From: Aptenodytes patagonicus
Taxonomy: Eukaryota > Chordata > Aves > Sphenisciformes > Spheniscidae
Direction: 5' to 3'
NCBI RefSeq assembly: GCF_965638725.1
Contig: NC_134982.1
Location: 41,530,799 to 41,594,798, forward strand
DNA: 64,000 nucleotides
Position numbers and translations under genes: made by a program. The notes below the pieces were generated by a model. The model saw only the letters and a program-made list of their open reading frames with translations. It did no database searches and was not told where the DNA came from. Of this stretch, positions 50,296 to 61,381 are shown piece after piece (the first letter of the stretch is position 1; every line of letters starts with the position of its first letter).

Positions 50296-51411
50296 ATAAT
50301 TGTGGTGGGTTGACCTTGGCTGGCCCACCCAGCCACTCTCTCACTCCCCCTCCTTAACAGGATGGGGAGAAAATACAGTGAAAGGCTCATGGGTTGAGGT
50401 AAGGACAGGGATATCACTCAGCAGTTACCGTCATGGCCAAAACAGACTCAGCTTGGGGAAATTAATTTGATTTATTACCAATCAAATCAGAGTAGGATAA
50501 CAAGAAATAAAACCAAATCTTAAACAACCATTCCCTCACCCCTCCCTTCTTCCCCGGCTTCACTGCTGGCTTCTCTACCTCCTTCCCCCGAGCGGCGCAG
50601 CGGAACAGGCAATGGGGGTTGTGGTGCGTTCATCACACATTGTCTCTACCGCTCCTTCCTCCTCACACTCTTCCCCTGCTCCAGTGTGGGGTCCCTCCCA
50701 TGGGAGACAGTCCTCCACAAAATTCTCCAGTGTGGGTCCTTCCCATGGGCTGCAGTTTTTCACAAACTGCTCCAGCGTGGGTCCTTTCTGCGGGGTGCAG
50801 TCCTTCAGGAAGAGACTGCTCCAGCATGGGTCCCCCATGGGGTCACAAATCCTGCCAGAAAATCTGCTCCAGCGTGGGCTGCTCTCTCCATCGGGTCCAA
50901 GGTCCTGCCAGGAGCCTGCTCCAGCGCAGGCTCTCCATGGGGTCACAGCTTCCTTCAGGGCACATCGACCTGCTCTGGCGTGGGGTCCTCCACGGGCTGC
51001 AGGTGGATATCTGCTCCACCATTAACCTCCATGGGCTGCAGGGGGACAGCCTGCTTCACCATGGCCTTCACCATGGGCTGCAGGGGAATCTCTGCTCCGG
51101 CGCCTGAAGCACCTCCTCCCCCTCCTTCTTCACTGACCTGGGTGTCTGCAGGGCTGTTTCTCTCACGTATACTCACTCCTCTCCTCCAGCTGCTGTTGTA
51201 CAGCACTATTTTCCCCTTCTTAAATACGTTATCACAGAGGCTCTACCACTGTCACTGATGGGCTCAGCTTTGGCCAGTGGTGGGTCCATCCTGGAGCTGG
51301 CTGGCACTGGCTCTATCGGACACAGGGGAAGCTTCTGGCATCTTCTCACAGAAGCCACCCCTGGAGCCCCCGGGCTGCCAAAACCTTGCCATGCAAACCC
51401 AATACAATAAT
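50296..51411 (-). mobile_element. Solo LTR 1 of an endogenous retrovirus, 5-bp target duplication
   Basis: A TG...CA element at 50301-51406 (1106 bp), minus strand: it begins TGTATTGGGTTTGCATGGC and ends CAACCCACCACA. It is flanked by ATAAT on both sides (50296-50300, 51407-51411). On the minus strand there is a TATTTAAG TATA-like box (51226-51219) and an AATAAA (50476-50471), in the order expected of a U3-R-U5 LTR. No gag, pol or env and no second LTR are adjacent, so it is a solo LTR left by recombination. A 5-bp duplication is typical of ERVL-type elements (established for class III). The sequence type is familiar from many bird genomes. The interior carries about 45-50-bp tandem repeats. 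Confidence 0.9.
50675..51110. repeat. Tandem repeats of about 45-50 bp inside LTR 1
   Basis: CTGCTCCAGYGTGGG-type units start near 50679, 50725, 50770, 50819, 50867, 50919, 50973 and 51014, each followed by CATGGG/CACGGG and a TGCAG or GTCAC variant. Spacing of 41-54 bp is irregular. They are part of the LTR, not a CRISPR array. Confidence 0.8.
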
Positions 51412-51522
51412 TTAAATGTAGAATTTATTTTTTATCTCCTGAAAGGTGTATGAGTTGAAACAGTAATGTCAAAAGTGTTAGACATTAGATAACTGAAATG
51501 AAGTAAAATAACAAACGTCCTG
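51412..51522. other. Spacer between LTR 1 and CR1 fragment
   Basis: About 110 bp of AT-rich unique-looking sequence. Confidence 0.6.
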
Positions 51523-51740
51523 ATCACAGAATCATAGAATGGTTTGGGTTGAAGGGACCTCTAAAGGTCATCTAGTCCAACCCCCCTGCCGTGGGCAGGG
51601 ACATCTTCAAGTAGACCAGGTTGCTCAGAGCCCCATCCAACCTGACCTTGAATGTTTCCTGGGATGGGGCATCCACCACCTCTCTGGGCAACCTGTGCCA
51701 GTGTTTCACCACCCTCAGCATAAAAAAATTCCTGATAATC
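51523..51740 (-). mobile_element. CR1 LINE 3' fragment, minus strand
   Basis: About 215 bp of CR1 3' end. On the minus strand it encodes [20 protein letters not shown] in frame, followed by the short UTR and the ATTCTATGATTCTGTG tail at about 51540-51525. Its 5' edge lies within about 15 bp of the LTR 2 insertion point. Confidence 0.92.
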
Positions 51741-51747
51741 TCTGTAA

Positions 51748-52296
51748 CTGTGTGTCGTGGTTTAACCTCAGTCGGCAACTAAGCACCACGCAGCTGCTCG
51801 CTCACTCGCCACCCCCCCCGGTGGGATGGGGAAGAGAATTGGAAGAGCACAAGTGAGAAAAACTTGTGGGTTGAGATAAAAACAGTTTAATAATTGAAAT
51901 AAAATTATAATAATAATATGATAATAATAATAATACACGAAGCAAGTGATGCACAGTACAATTGCTCACCACCCACCGACCGATGCCCAGCCAGTCCCCG
52001 AGCAGCGGCTCCCCCGGCCAGCTTTCCCCAGTTTATGTACTGAGCATGACGTCACATGGTATGGAATGTCCCTTTGGCCAGTTTGGCTGTGCCCCCTCCC
52101 AGCTTCTTGTGCACCTCCAGCCTTCTCAGTCGGTGGAGCATGGAAAACTAAAAAGTCCTTGGCTAGTGTAAGCATTACCCAGCAACAACTAAGACATCGG
52201 TGCGTTATCAGCTTTGTTCTCATCCTAAATCCAAAACACTGTACCAGCTACTAGAAAGGAAATTAACTCTATCCCTGCCGAAACCAGGACACTGTG
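51748..52296 (-). mobile_element. Solo LTR 2 of a different endogenous retrovirus, 5-bp target duplication
   Basis: A TG...CA element at 51753-52291 (539 bp), minus strand: it begins TGTCCTGGTTTCGGCAGGG and ends GGTTAAACCACGACA. It is flanked by the exact 5-mer CTGTG on both sides (51748-51752, 52292-52296). It contains an (ATT)n-rich stretch (about 51900-51935) and an ATTAAA polyadenylation-like signal on the minus strand. No internal viral genes are present. It is unrelated in sequence to LTR 1 but lies in the same orientation. The 5-bp duplication again points to ERVL-like integration; the type is familiar in bird genomes, though the family name is not assigned. Confidence 0.88.
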
Positions 52297-53860
52297 TAAT
52301 AAACAATCCTTTGTGCATAGCAAGAGATTTGACCTAAAAGCATCCGTAGCTTTGGGAAAAAAAAGTATCCCACTCTTTGCCTTTTTGGTTAGCAGGACTG
52401 TGGATGTCTAAGGGTTTATGTTACAATTGCTGAGCACTTCACGGAGAGGACACAAATTTTCCCAGTCTCAGACAGCTTCTTGTTCTGACCAGTCCTGCTC
52501 AAGAACACCTCCTTTTCTGAACATGTAAGTAGCTGTCATCATATGCATTTAGGTATTTGTTTACCAAGTTCAACTCTTGACTCCTTTGTTCTTAATTCCT
52601 TAGGATTAGAGCATGAATCTGGTTCATCTACAGGTGGAGGTTTAGTCCAAAGCCTGCATGAAGCTCATCCCTGCAGCAGAGGCCAATGAGAACCTGCTGC
52701 ATTGCTTAGGCCTCGCCTGAGTTTTAGTCTGAACCCATGGAAAGGTCTAATCATTGTATTAGCTCAGCACCATTGGTGATTCCTTATGCTTGTAAACAAT
52801 ATAAACTATGGTAGGAAGCACCATGCTTAGTGGAAAACATTGACCAAACAAGTCTTGTAAACAGGCTGTGTGATACCTAAAGCCACCAGGATCTTTTCTG
52901 TTCAGTGTCTGTTCCTGTGCAGTCATTACCTCTGATTCTCTAAAGGCTTGGTTGTGTGGGGTTTTTTGTAGACCTCCATTGTTTTTCCCAGGGCTTGGCT
53001 TAAATTACAGCTAAGTTTTTAATCTCCATAAAGTCTGTGCTCTGTCTAATTCAGACATGGAGAAAATCGCTTTGACAGATATTACGCTATCTGTATGCTC
53101 AGCTTGAAGTTTCAGCTGAGAAATCGTTGTCTAAGAAATGTTTGCTGTCTGAGTTTTGGACGCATTATGTACAAACATAAAGTATGTTCCCAGCTGTAGT
53201 CTTTTTTTTTTTTTTTTGTCCTTTTGCTCCATGCAGCTTGCTCCATGGAATTTTGTGGAGGTAGGACTTAACTATAAAATGTTGGTGTCAGTCCAACATG
53301 TACATCTGGCTTGCTTAGTAAATGTGCTTCTACTGCAATAAAATAGGCAATAGGGAAAGGGAGTGGAACCAAAAAGCAAGAAAGAAACAATAGGTTGGTA
53401 GTAAGAGAACTTGAAGGAAAATTAAGAGGTCAGCAGAAAAGAACTTTACTCATCTAGTGGTATCTAGCCTTAAGTGTATGAAGAATGGCAAGCTTGCACT
53501 GAGAACACTATCTTGCCTTAAGCATGTTATAGACTTTATTAGGTATTTTTCCTGTTTTTTTTCCCCTTCATTGTTTATCTAAAATTAAATGACAGTGTTT
53601 GAGGAGACAACAGGGAAGTGATGTTCTGTTTTCTTAAAAGAGCTGGTGTGTTGCAAAGGTTATCATTTTTGCATTGTTCCTATTTTGTAACTGACACAGC
53701 ATAGGAACATGCAATTAATCTGAATGGCAGTTCCTTCTTAAAAACTTACTGATCTGATTGTGGTAGCATATGGTACTTAAAAGTTGTTGGGAAATCTTAA
53801 GTAAAGTTTATGTACCCAATTACAGGCTCTAAACAGTTACTGTTCGGAAACAAGGTCTTG
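52297..53860. other. Intergenic, nothing recognised
   Basis: AT-rich DNA with a T-run near 53202-53217. No exon or repeat family was seen. Confidence 0.55.
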
Positions 53861-54440
53861 GCGTTACAATGAATACTACTAACAAACATCAGCTCAATAT
53901 TCAGTGGTGGCCAACAAAGCAAGAAGACTTCAGAGATGATTTGGGGGGAGAAGAGAATGAAATGAAAGCAGATTTTTTAATCCAAGGTGCCCATATTCTG
54001 GAGCCTACTGCAATTCTGGTTCTGTCATCTTTAAAAAAAGGTGCAGCAAAATTGGCAAAAGAACAATAAGGATGGCGAGATATGAAACAGCTTCCATGTA
54101 AGGGACAAAGAAATATATTTTGGTAATCTGTTTAGATTGGAAAAGAGAGGAACATGGGACAATGTGATGGAGTGGCATGGAGAACGTGAATAAGGAATGA
54201 CTGTTTCTTTCAACATAAGAACTATGGGGTATCAAATAAAACAAGTAAGTGGAAGCTCCAAACCCAACAGAAAGAGGTACTTCTTACAAGAAGCAGTTAT
54301 GCTGCAGAACTCCTTGTCACAGGACGTCATGGATGCTAGGAACTTATGTGAGTTCAGAAAGCAACAGATTATTTCAACAGAAGCTGGTAAAAAGAAGTAT
54401 ATCAGCAGTGACACAGAGCTGCAAATCATTGGAAGATGGG
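53861..54440 (+). mobile_element. Ancient L3/CR1-type LINE fragment, sense
   Basis: Heavily mutated but ordered matches to the end of a CR1/L3-superfamily ORF2: GGAGCCTACTGCAATTCTGG, then GAAACAGCTTCCATG, AGATTGGAAAAGAGAGG, GGCATGGAGAACGTGAATA, AGGTACTTCTTACA, CTGCAGAACTCCTTGTCACA and GATGCTAGGAACTTATGTG. The order and spacing fit the LINE's C-terminal region (ERVQRRA / LFRLEKR / LPQDVVDA-like). It has frameshifts and is far older than the CR1 copies above. The subfamily cannot be named by eye. Confidence 0.7.
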
Positions 54441-57400
54441 GAAGTAGTCCACCAAGTGATGTATGTTTACTTAACTTTTTTTTATACTCTTGTCATCTCT
54501 TGTCATCAGCTGCTATTGGAAACAGGCTGCTTTGCTAGATGAACCTCTGCTCTGGCATAGGGAGTCCTATTTTAATATCAATTGATGCTTTTTTAAAGAA
54601 ACAGATCTGCAAAGCCAGTAGTGGTCATTGTGCTTTCACCTCAAGCTCTTGTTTTAGGAGCTGACTTTGAAAAAGTGGCATGATTTTTAGAACTATTGAA
54701 TATCTCAACCTGAACTTCCAGTTGTTTAAGGTGATACATGTTCTGCAGCACTGCAAATGCACCCCTGAGAATCAAAGGGTTTATTTCTGATGGGCAAACA
54801 AATATTTCTGGTTTTTACATTTGGCTGTCATTCATATGAGACGCTTCAATTCCTGTTTTTTGTAAAAAACAAAAGGTCAGGATTATATCCTATGCAGGGA
54901 ACCCAACAGGTAACTTTTCCTGTAACAGTGATTACCCTTTGTATTTGTTCTTTCCCAAAAGGAAAAAGGTTTAGTCAGCCATTTGGTGACACACTGTGTT
55001 GACAGAAAACTGAAAATTTACTGGAAACAAACCCCTTCAGTTTTACTTATGCATATGATTGCTTTGGTACAAAACAAGGTAAGCAACATAACTGCCTTAT
55101 TCTACAGTATTACTTAAAAGTGTGTCAAATGTGTTTTCACTGACTTAGAGAAGTTTTTTAAAGGAGAATAATTTTGAGGACTATGGTCTGACTGCATATC
55201 GGAGTTGAGAGCCCAAAGCTTTGTACAAAGATTTGCATTAGCAAATCATCTTGTGCAAGAAATGTGTCTTGCAGTGTTTCATGGAAAATTCTGTTTCAAA
55301 CATGGATTTAATGCCACGGAAATGAACGTTACCTCGGAGTCCTAAGGTTGCAATTTACCTGTTACATTTTCAAAGACACAAAAAGTATTCCTACTGCATA
55401 TGTTTCTTCTCAGAGGAAGTGATTTACCAGCAAATACAGGTTTTCAGCACTTTTCACATCGGTTTTTGGCAACAATCTAGAAGCATTATAGCTTTGTTCT
55501 TTTTCCAGAGGTATTTATTAATACTTTTTAATTATGTAATATTCCTGAGCATTTCTACTTGTGAAAATACTTACATTGTCTCTTCAATCAGATATGTAAT
55601 AAATAACCATAAAAGCAAAGCACTTAAAATGCATTTCTCTACAGTGGAAGTCAGACTCTCTGTCTTTCTCCAAGATTGAAACACCACCATTTTGTCATGT
55701 ATCTGGCTTACTTGTATATATCTGCTAATGTGAACACAGGTCAGAAATCCGTTGTTTAAGCTCTGCTCTTCTTGTAAATTTCACAGTCTTAACCAAAATC
55801 ATTCTCTGTAAAGACAAAAATAAAGAGCAAAAAATTCAGGACATAAATTTATTGCATAGGAATATTATGTGCATAATTTTAAACTGACTACACCAAGCAC
55901 ATGAGAAGAAACACAAATGATCATAGATATTCCAAATAGTCTCAACTAAAGTCTGGCAAGCAATTTGTAGGAAATTATGTATTTAACAATTTTTAGTCTG
56001 CCTGATGGATTGTGGAATGTCACAATCCACAACAATGTGGATTGTTGTATACCAAAAATTTCTGACAGATGGTTAAAGGTCTGTAGACTGGAGCTTTTGA
56101 CTTACAAGCACAGCACTCCAAACTCAACTCTCATGGGATTGACCAGCCTAACAGTTTATGTGGTTATATATTGTTTATGTTTCTTGACCGAACAACCAAA
56201 TAGGACCAATAGTCCTTATGGTTATGTTTCTGGTAACTCATTTAGCAATCAGTTTCCATCAATATTTCCATTAAATGCAAGCCAAATTTACTATTACAGT
56301 TTGCTAGTAAAATTAGCATAAATGTCAACCCAATTCACATTAAAATAAATTTTGAAGTGACCTGGAAGGTGGACACCTTTCAAGGGAAGCCTTCCAAAGG
56401 AAAAAGTGTTTAAATACAGAAGACAATCACAATCACGTGTTTTTAATAACATTGAACTGAAATGTAAACACAATGAGAAAATATTATCTGTGTTTCTTAA
56501 TGGAAGTAGATGGATTGGTTTGGTAGGGAATTGTGACTTTTATTCAGATGATATTAAAAATTAATGCAATATGAATTTGTTGCATTTTGTCTTTCATCAA
56601 ACTGCACTTTAGAAGTATAAAAGGCAAAATACAGCTTCCTTGTACCCATATTTGTTTTGTGGGTTTTTTTTTTTCCTTTTTTTTTCTTCCTTTTGTCTCA
56701 ATTATCTGCTCCCCTTCATGTTTTCCGTCTAGGTATATCTGGTTCCTCAGTTACCCCATTCTCATTTGCTCTTTATATTTATTTTCAACTATTCTTTTAA
56801 AAACTCCATTTATGAATCCTCCTTTCAACCTTCAGTGCAGCGTATACTCCCTTCATTAACAGGAATTTTGAAATTATTTTGCTGATTCACTGTCAGTGTC
56901 TGGTTACAGAGGAGAAAATCTAAAAGACACTAAAAATTTATCAGTTTTTATTGTTGGGTTTCAACGGCTTCTCATCTTTATATGACCCAGAATTTTGAAA
57001 TTCTGACATGTTTCTCCACTGTAAAATTTTTGGTAACAGCCAAAGTGAGGGAGGAAAACAAAAGGAAGGATTTAGGCAGAACTCGGTAACGTGTCATTAA
57101 GGGAAGCTTTAGGGAAGTTGGTGAAAACCTTGAAGCACCCAGAGCAGATACTGCAGCCTTGAGGCCACATGTCTCCTGTCAGCACCACTGCTGGGGGGGA
57201 GAGTCATCGTCACTGATTTAAAAGACTTTTTGTGTAAGGTAGGTAAGGGCTGAACCCAGATTTCCGAACACCTGAGTGAATGTATTTGCCACATAACACA
57301 GGTTTTTGTTGTTTGCTTTTAATGTTATTAATTTCAGTAATAATAAATGAATTATCTGAAAACTTTCTTCACACTTTCTCATAGCCCTGTAAAAAGCAAA

Positions 57401-58412
57401 TGAGTTGTATATGGGTTTGTTTTGGCACGCATAAAGAAGGCACGATCTTTCAATGGGCAAGGCCAGGCGGTACACTAAAACTGTTCCCTACTAAAACCTG
57501 GTTACAAATTATCTCTACATTCCCCCAGTATGCATTTTAAACTCTTGTCTTCTCCCTTAAACTGTTGCTATATTTTGTTAACTGCTGTTAACTTCGGTTG
57601 AAGCATAGTGTGTCAAAGTAGGAACAGGCTTTTACCAAGAGCAAACCGCACCCCAGCTGAGGCAGCCTTTGTATTATTTCAGGAATTTAACTTTTTTTTG
57701 CCACCCGATGTGTTAGACTCCCAGAGAGGTAATTAAAAATCCATGTGTTTAGTAAGATAATTTAAAACACAGCTACTATATGGAAAAGGTATTACCACAG
57801 AGTACCTGGGGCATATGCCAGAAAGGCTTAAATAAGGAAAGAAATATGTATGTTTGCTCTCTTATCTCAATAAGCCAACAGTGAGATTTTCTAAATCGCA
57901 AGAATCTGGATGGGAATTCAGAGACTAGGACATAATTTTAACTAGTAACTAGATATACTTACCACTGTCCCCGCTAGTACCTCTTTTTGTTCAGAAGGAC
58001 AAAAGTTGCCTTCCTTCTCGCTTATTTTGAAATCATCAGACCATAGTGACTGCATCAATGACCTCTTTCAAGTCTGTCTTTTGGTATTTTTAAGCTTTGG
58101 GTTATACACTTCGCCAAGGTTTTGTCTGCTTAAACCCAAAGCAGTATGACAAAAGAAATCATACCAGGTGGAGATATAATGCTTTAGTGTGCCATTTGGG
58201 TTTGATACAGAGATTTCAAATACTCAGGTAACCTCAAAGTCCAACCTTTTGCATATTTACAGCGTTTAGGGATTGTTTTATTCAAATGTATCCATCACTT
58301 TAAAATATTATAGCTGTTGGGTGATAATTCCATTCTATAAGAGATCTAGTGTTTTTACAGTTGACAGGTGCTTGTGATTTGCCCAAGATGGACAAGTATG
58401 TGTTGTCTAAAA

Positions 58413-58448
58413 TACACACACACACACACATGCATACATACATATATA
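58413..58448. repeat. (CA)n / (CATA)n microsatellite
   Basis: About eight CA units followed by CATA and TA units. Confidence 0.9.
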
Positions 58449-60088
58449 ATGCAATATATTTAGCTTCAGACTACTTAAAGTATGTAGAAATATTTCTATT
58501 TCATGCCCCCATATAGTAGTATTAGCAAACATCTACCCAGGTATCACTGAAATGAGCTCTTTGCAGGCTTACGGCTGGGAATGTTGATCAGGAGTCTGTG
58601 TTTCTTCATTCCGTATGCAAGTATATAAAAAGTAAATACTTTCTGTTCCTCGACTTCTATCTTCCCAGTGGATAAGCAGTGCTTTGTGTTAATGAAAAAC
58701 AAAAGCATTTGAATAATAACACATCTGAAGAGTTTAGTTCTATTATTTAATGAGAACAGAAAACATATCCATCTGGCAAAATCACCTTTACAGATATTTT
58801 TTCTGGAAGCACTGCATTAAGTGAAAATAATTTCTCAAAGGAGAAGAAAGGCTTAACGCTAAATAATTTATGGAATACAGGGATTTCCACAAGTTAAATT
58901 GCATGAACATTTTGTTACAGTTGGCATTCCTGAGGAATAATTCAGCATTTTTTTTTTTTATACAGGATTATATGATGAAGGATAACTGAAAGAATGTTTT
59001 GATATTAAAAAAACAAATTTCAGAAGGTCAGATACATACTAAAAAGAGTGCATGCAGTAAAACCAGTACACCTACTACTTATTTGCTACAGTTTCACTGT
59101 ACATGAACACAATTTGCCCATCCAAATAGACAACTGAATTAATAACTGGACACGTGCCTTTCATGGACAAACATAATATTACATGTGTAAAATGGATGTC
59201 CAGTGCCATGCTGATTTTTGTTTTTTTAAACTGGGCATTTTTTTTTCAGCTGATATGTTTGAATTTCACATTAAACAAAGATAAACTACCTTCATTTTGA
59301 TTTCAGCAAAGTCATTGGCAAACGTAAATATTCAGTTTGCACATGCATTTGTTGAAGTGAGGCAAAGATTTACAATCACGTGTTAGAAGGATTGTGCTCC
59401 CGGGCGTTCAAAAAAAATTGAGCTAAAGGAGGAATAGAAACATGGAGACATGATCAAAGTGAAGATGAAACTGCCTTACTCATACACCTAAGGGCTTCCT
59501 TCACTGTGGTTTAGTGAGAAGGGCAAGTTAGGAACTGTCCCAAACTCCTTTGTGTCTATACAGACAGACAAATCTCTGTCTTGAGTCAAGTATTGCTCTA
59601 AACCTCAGTCCTGAAAGCTATGGCCTGAAGCTCAAGCTGTGCAGTGGAGCTGCAGTCACAGTCACCGCTCGAGTTAGTGCAGCTGCTCATTCCATCGCGG
59701 TCCCTGCGTACGGCAACTGCTATTTTGCGGTGCGGTGGTTTGCAGTTGTACCACCCTGAATGCTGCAGTCCTAGTGAAACATTGCAAGCGAAGGATCCTA
59801 GTATATAATCGCCAAGATTTCAGACCAATTGAAGTTGATTTGCAGTTTATTATTTAGTCACTAGATGTCTCCATATGCTGTAAGCAAACACAGGCTATGC
59901 TTACTGGTAAACAAAGAAGAAATCGCTAGAACTAAAGTTACGTGGGGCAGCGTTTATAGGAATATAAATGAGTTACCACTTCGTTTCCAGCTGTCTGGAA
60001 TTTTCCCAAGGAAATAATTATGTTGGAAAACGCTGGCTGTATTTCCCGAACCATTTCACTGAAAGCATCTCGAATCTGACCAGGGCGC

Positions 60089-60121
60089 TTTTTTTTTTTT
60101 TTGCTTTTTTTTTTTTTTTTT
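60089..60121. repeat. Double T-run
   Basis: T14, GC, then T17. Low-complexity sequence about 700 bp before the second CpG island. Confidence 0.85.
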
Positions 60122-60686
60122 GATTTGTAATGAGTTTGGCCCAACCTCGGTGCACTGGAAACGGTGGGAGGTCCCAAACTTAAGAGGAGCCAGTTGTCAG
60201 ATCTACATCAAAGCCGACAGCCTGGGAGGCTGAGGTGCCCTGGAGCTCTGGGTCCCCAGCAAAGGTAAGTCCTGGAGCTTCACAGTCCCTCTGAGTTTCT
60301 AAACCAGATGGACGTTCTTTGCTGTGGAACAGCTGCAGGCACTGGTTCCTTGAAATTCAGAACATTTTTGGGTTTAGTTTGATTTTACTTCAAATCAGAC
60401 TTTTTGAAAAAAAAATAAATTCCCAGAAAGCGGAATCAGGTTTTCCAGCCAGCTCTTTTCCCAGGTCAGAGACTGCCCGGGCTACGACTCTTGTAAGTAA
60501 CTTTATTCTCTTTCAGCCCAGTAAGCATACATGTAATGACAACCGCCTCGGACCTTTCTGCTTTTTACTAGCGCTGCCTCTGGTTTACGCCGCGTGTCTC
60601 CCCCCGCTGTCGCTACGGAGACAGCACGTTGTGTCTCCCCTCGCTCTCTCCCTGCTTCTTTACCTGCTCTCGTACGACGGGGACCC

Positions 60687-60694
60687 TATAAAAG
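60687..60694 (+). promoter_or_regulatory. TATA box candidate
   Basis: TATAAAAG in GC-balanced sequence (CCCTATAAAAGGTCC) about 130 bp before the CpG island. If used, transcription would start near 60715-60725. Its relation to the CpG-island start is unknown. Confidence 0.45.
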
Positions 60695-61299
60695 GTCCTC
60701 CCCTGGCACCTGTGCGCTTACATTGTGGATTTAGGTTTTTTTAGTCGGACATGGGCATCTGACGCCGTGTTTGGCATTCCGGCTGTAATTTAGTTTTTTT
60801 CCACGCCGCCGGAGGAGAGCCATGGGTCAGGGCGGGGGTGCAAAGTGCTCCCGTGCCTGCTCCCGCCCCCCAGCCCCGGCTGCTGCTGGAGGCGGCACCC
60901 GGCCCCTTCCCAGCGGGTGGGAGGGCCGGGGCTGCCGCAGTCCCGCCGGGCCGGGGATGGTCGGGCACCGCCACCGCCACGGCCGGGCCGGGCCGGGCCG
61001 GGGGGCGCCGCCGCTCCCGCGGGCAGGGCCGGGCCGGGCCGGGCCGGGCAGCGCGGCGCCGGGCGGAGCGCGGAGCGGGGAGGGCGGTCCCGGGGCGGTG
61101 CGAGGGGCGGGCGGCGCGGCGAGGGGCGGCCCCGCTCCTCCCCCGGCGCGGGGGCGGGGGGCGGTGGGAGGCGGGCCGCGGCGGCGGGGCGCAGCCGCCT
61201 CCTTTCGGGGCCGGGGATCGTCGCCCCGGGGAGGCTGCGGCCGCTGCCAATTGCGTAAGGGCGGCAGCCGGGGCGGAGAGCGGCGGGAGGTGGCGAGCA

Positions 61300-61381
61300 G
61301 CCGGGCGGCCTCCCGCCGTGTCCGGGGCGGGGAGCGCCATGCCGCCGCCCTGAGCGCGCCGCCGCGCCGCGCCGGGCCCAG
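61300..61381 (+). other. CEMIP2: Probable CEMIP2 non-coding first exon (left edge approximate)
   Basis: A near-consensus donor, CCCAG|GTGAGTGCG, lies at 61382 about 130 bp after a CCAAT box, in the CpG island on the plus strand. No CEMIP2 coding sequence is seen up to 64000, which fits a non-coding first exon followed by a long intron. CEMIP2 is a type II membrane hyaluronidase (family knowledge). The assignment comes from synteny and is not proved by the sequence. Confidence 0.45.
61339..61353 (+). other. Minimal upstream ORF (MPPP)
   Basis: ATG, three Pro codons and TGA, inside the probable leader exon 28 nt before the donor. If the exon is transcribed from upstream of it, this uORF could dampen translation. 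Confidence 0.4.

Larger units (their letters stand above)
54441..60200. other. Intergenic, upstream of the second CpG island
   Basis: AT-rich DNA with no exon recognised. It contains a pair of overlapping hairpins (56007-56044), a (CA)n microsatellite and a small CpG-rich patch at 59660-59745, noted separately. Confidence 0.5.

Noticed and set aside
50675-51110. CRISPR-like array
   Set aside because: Units are degenerate, contiguous and irregular without true spacers, and they sit in a eukaryotic LTR.
50575-51258. Several 120-190-codon frames on both strands
   Set aside because: They lie wholly inside solo LTR 1 and arise from its GC-rich tandem units; none resembles a viral protein.
55977-56321. 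114-codon frame
   Set aside because: AT-rich chance frame; the product lacks a recognisable domain.
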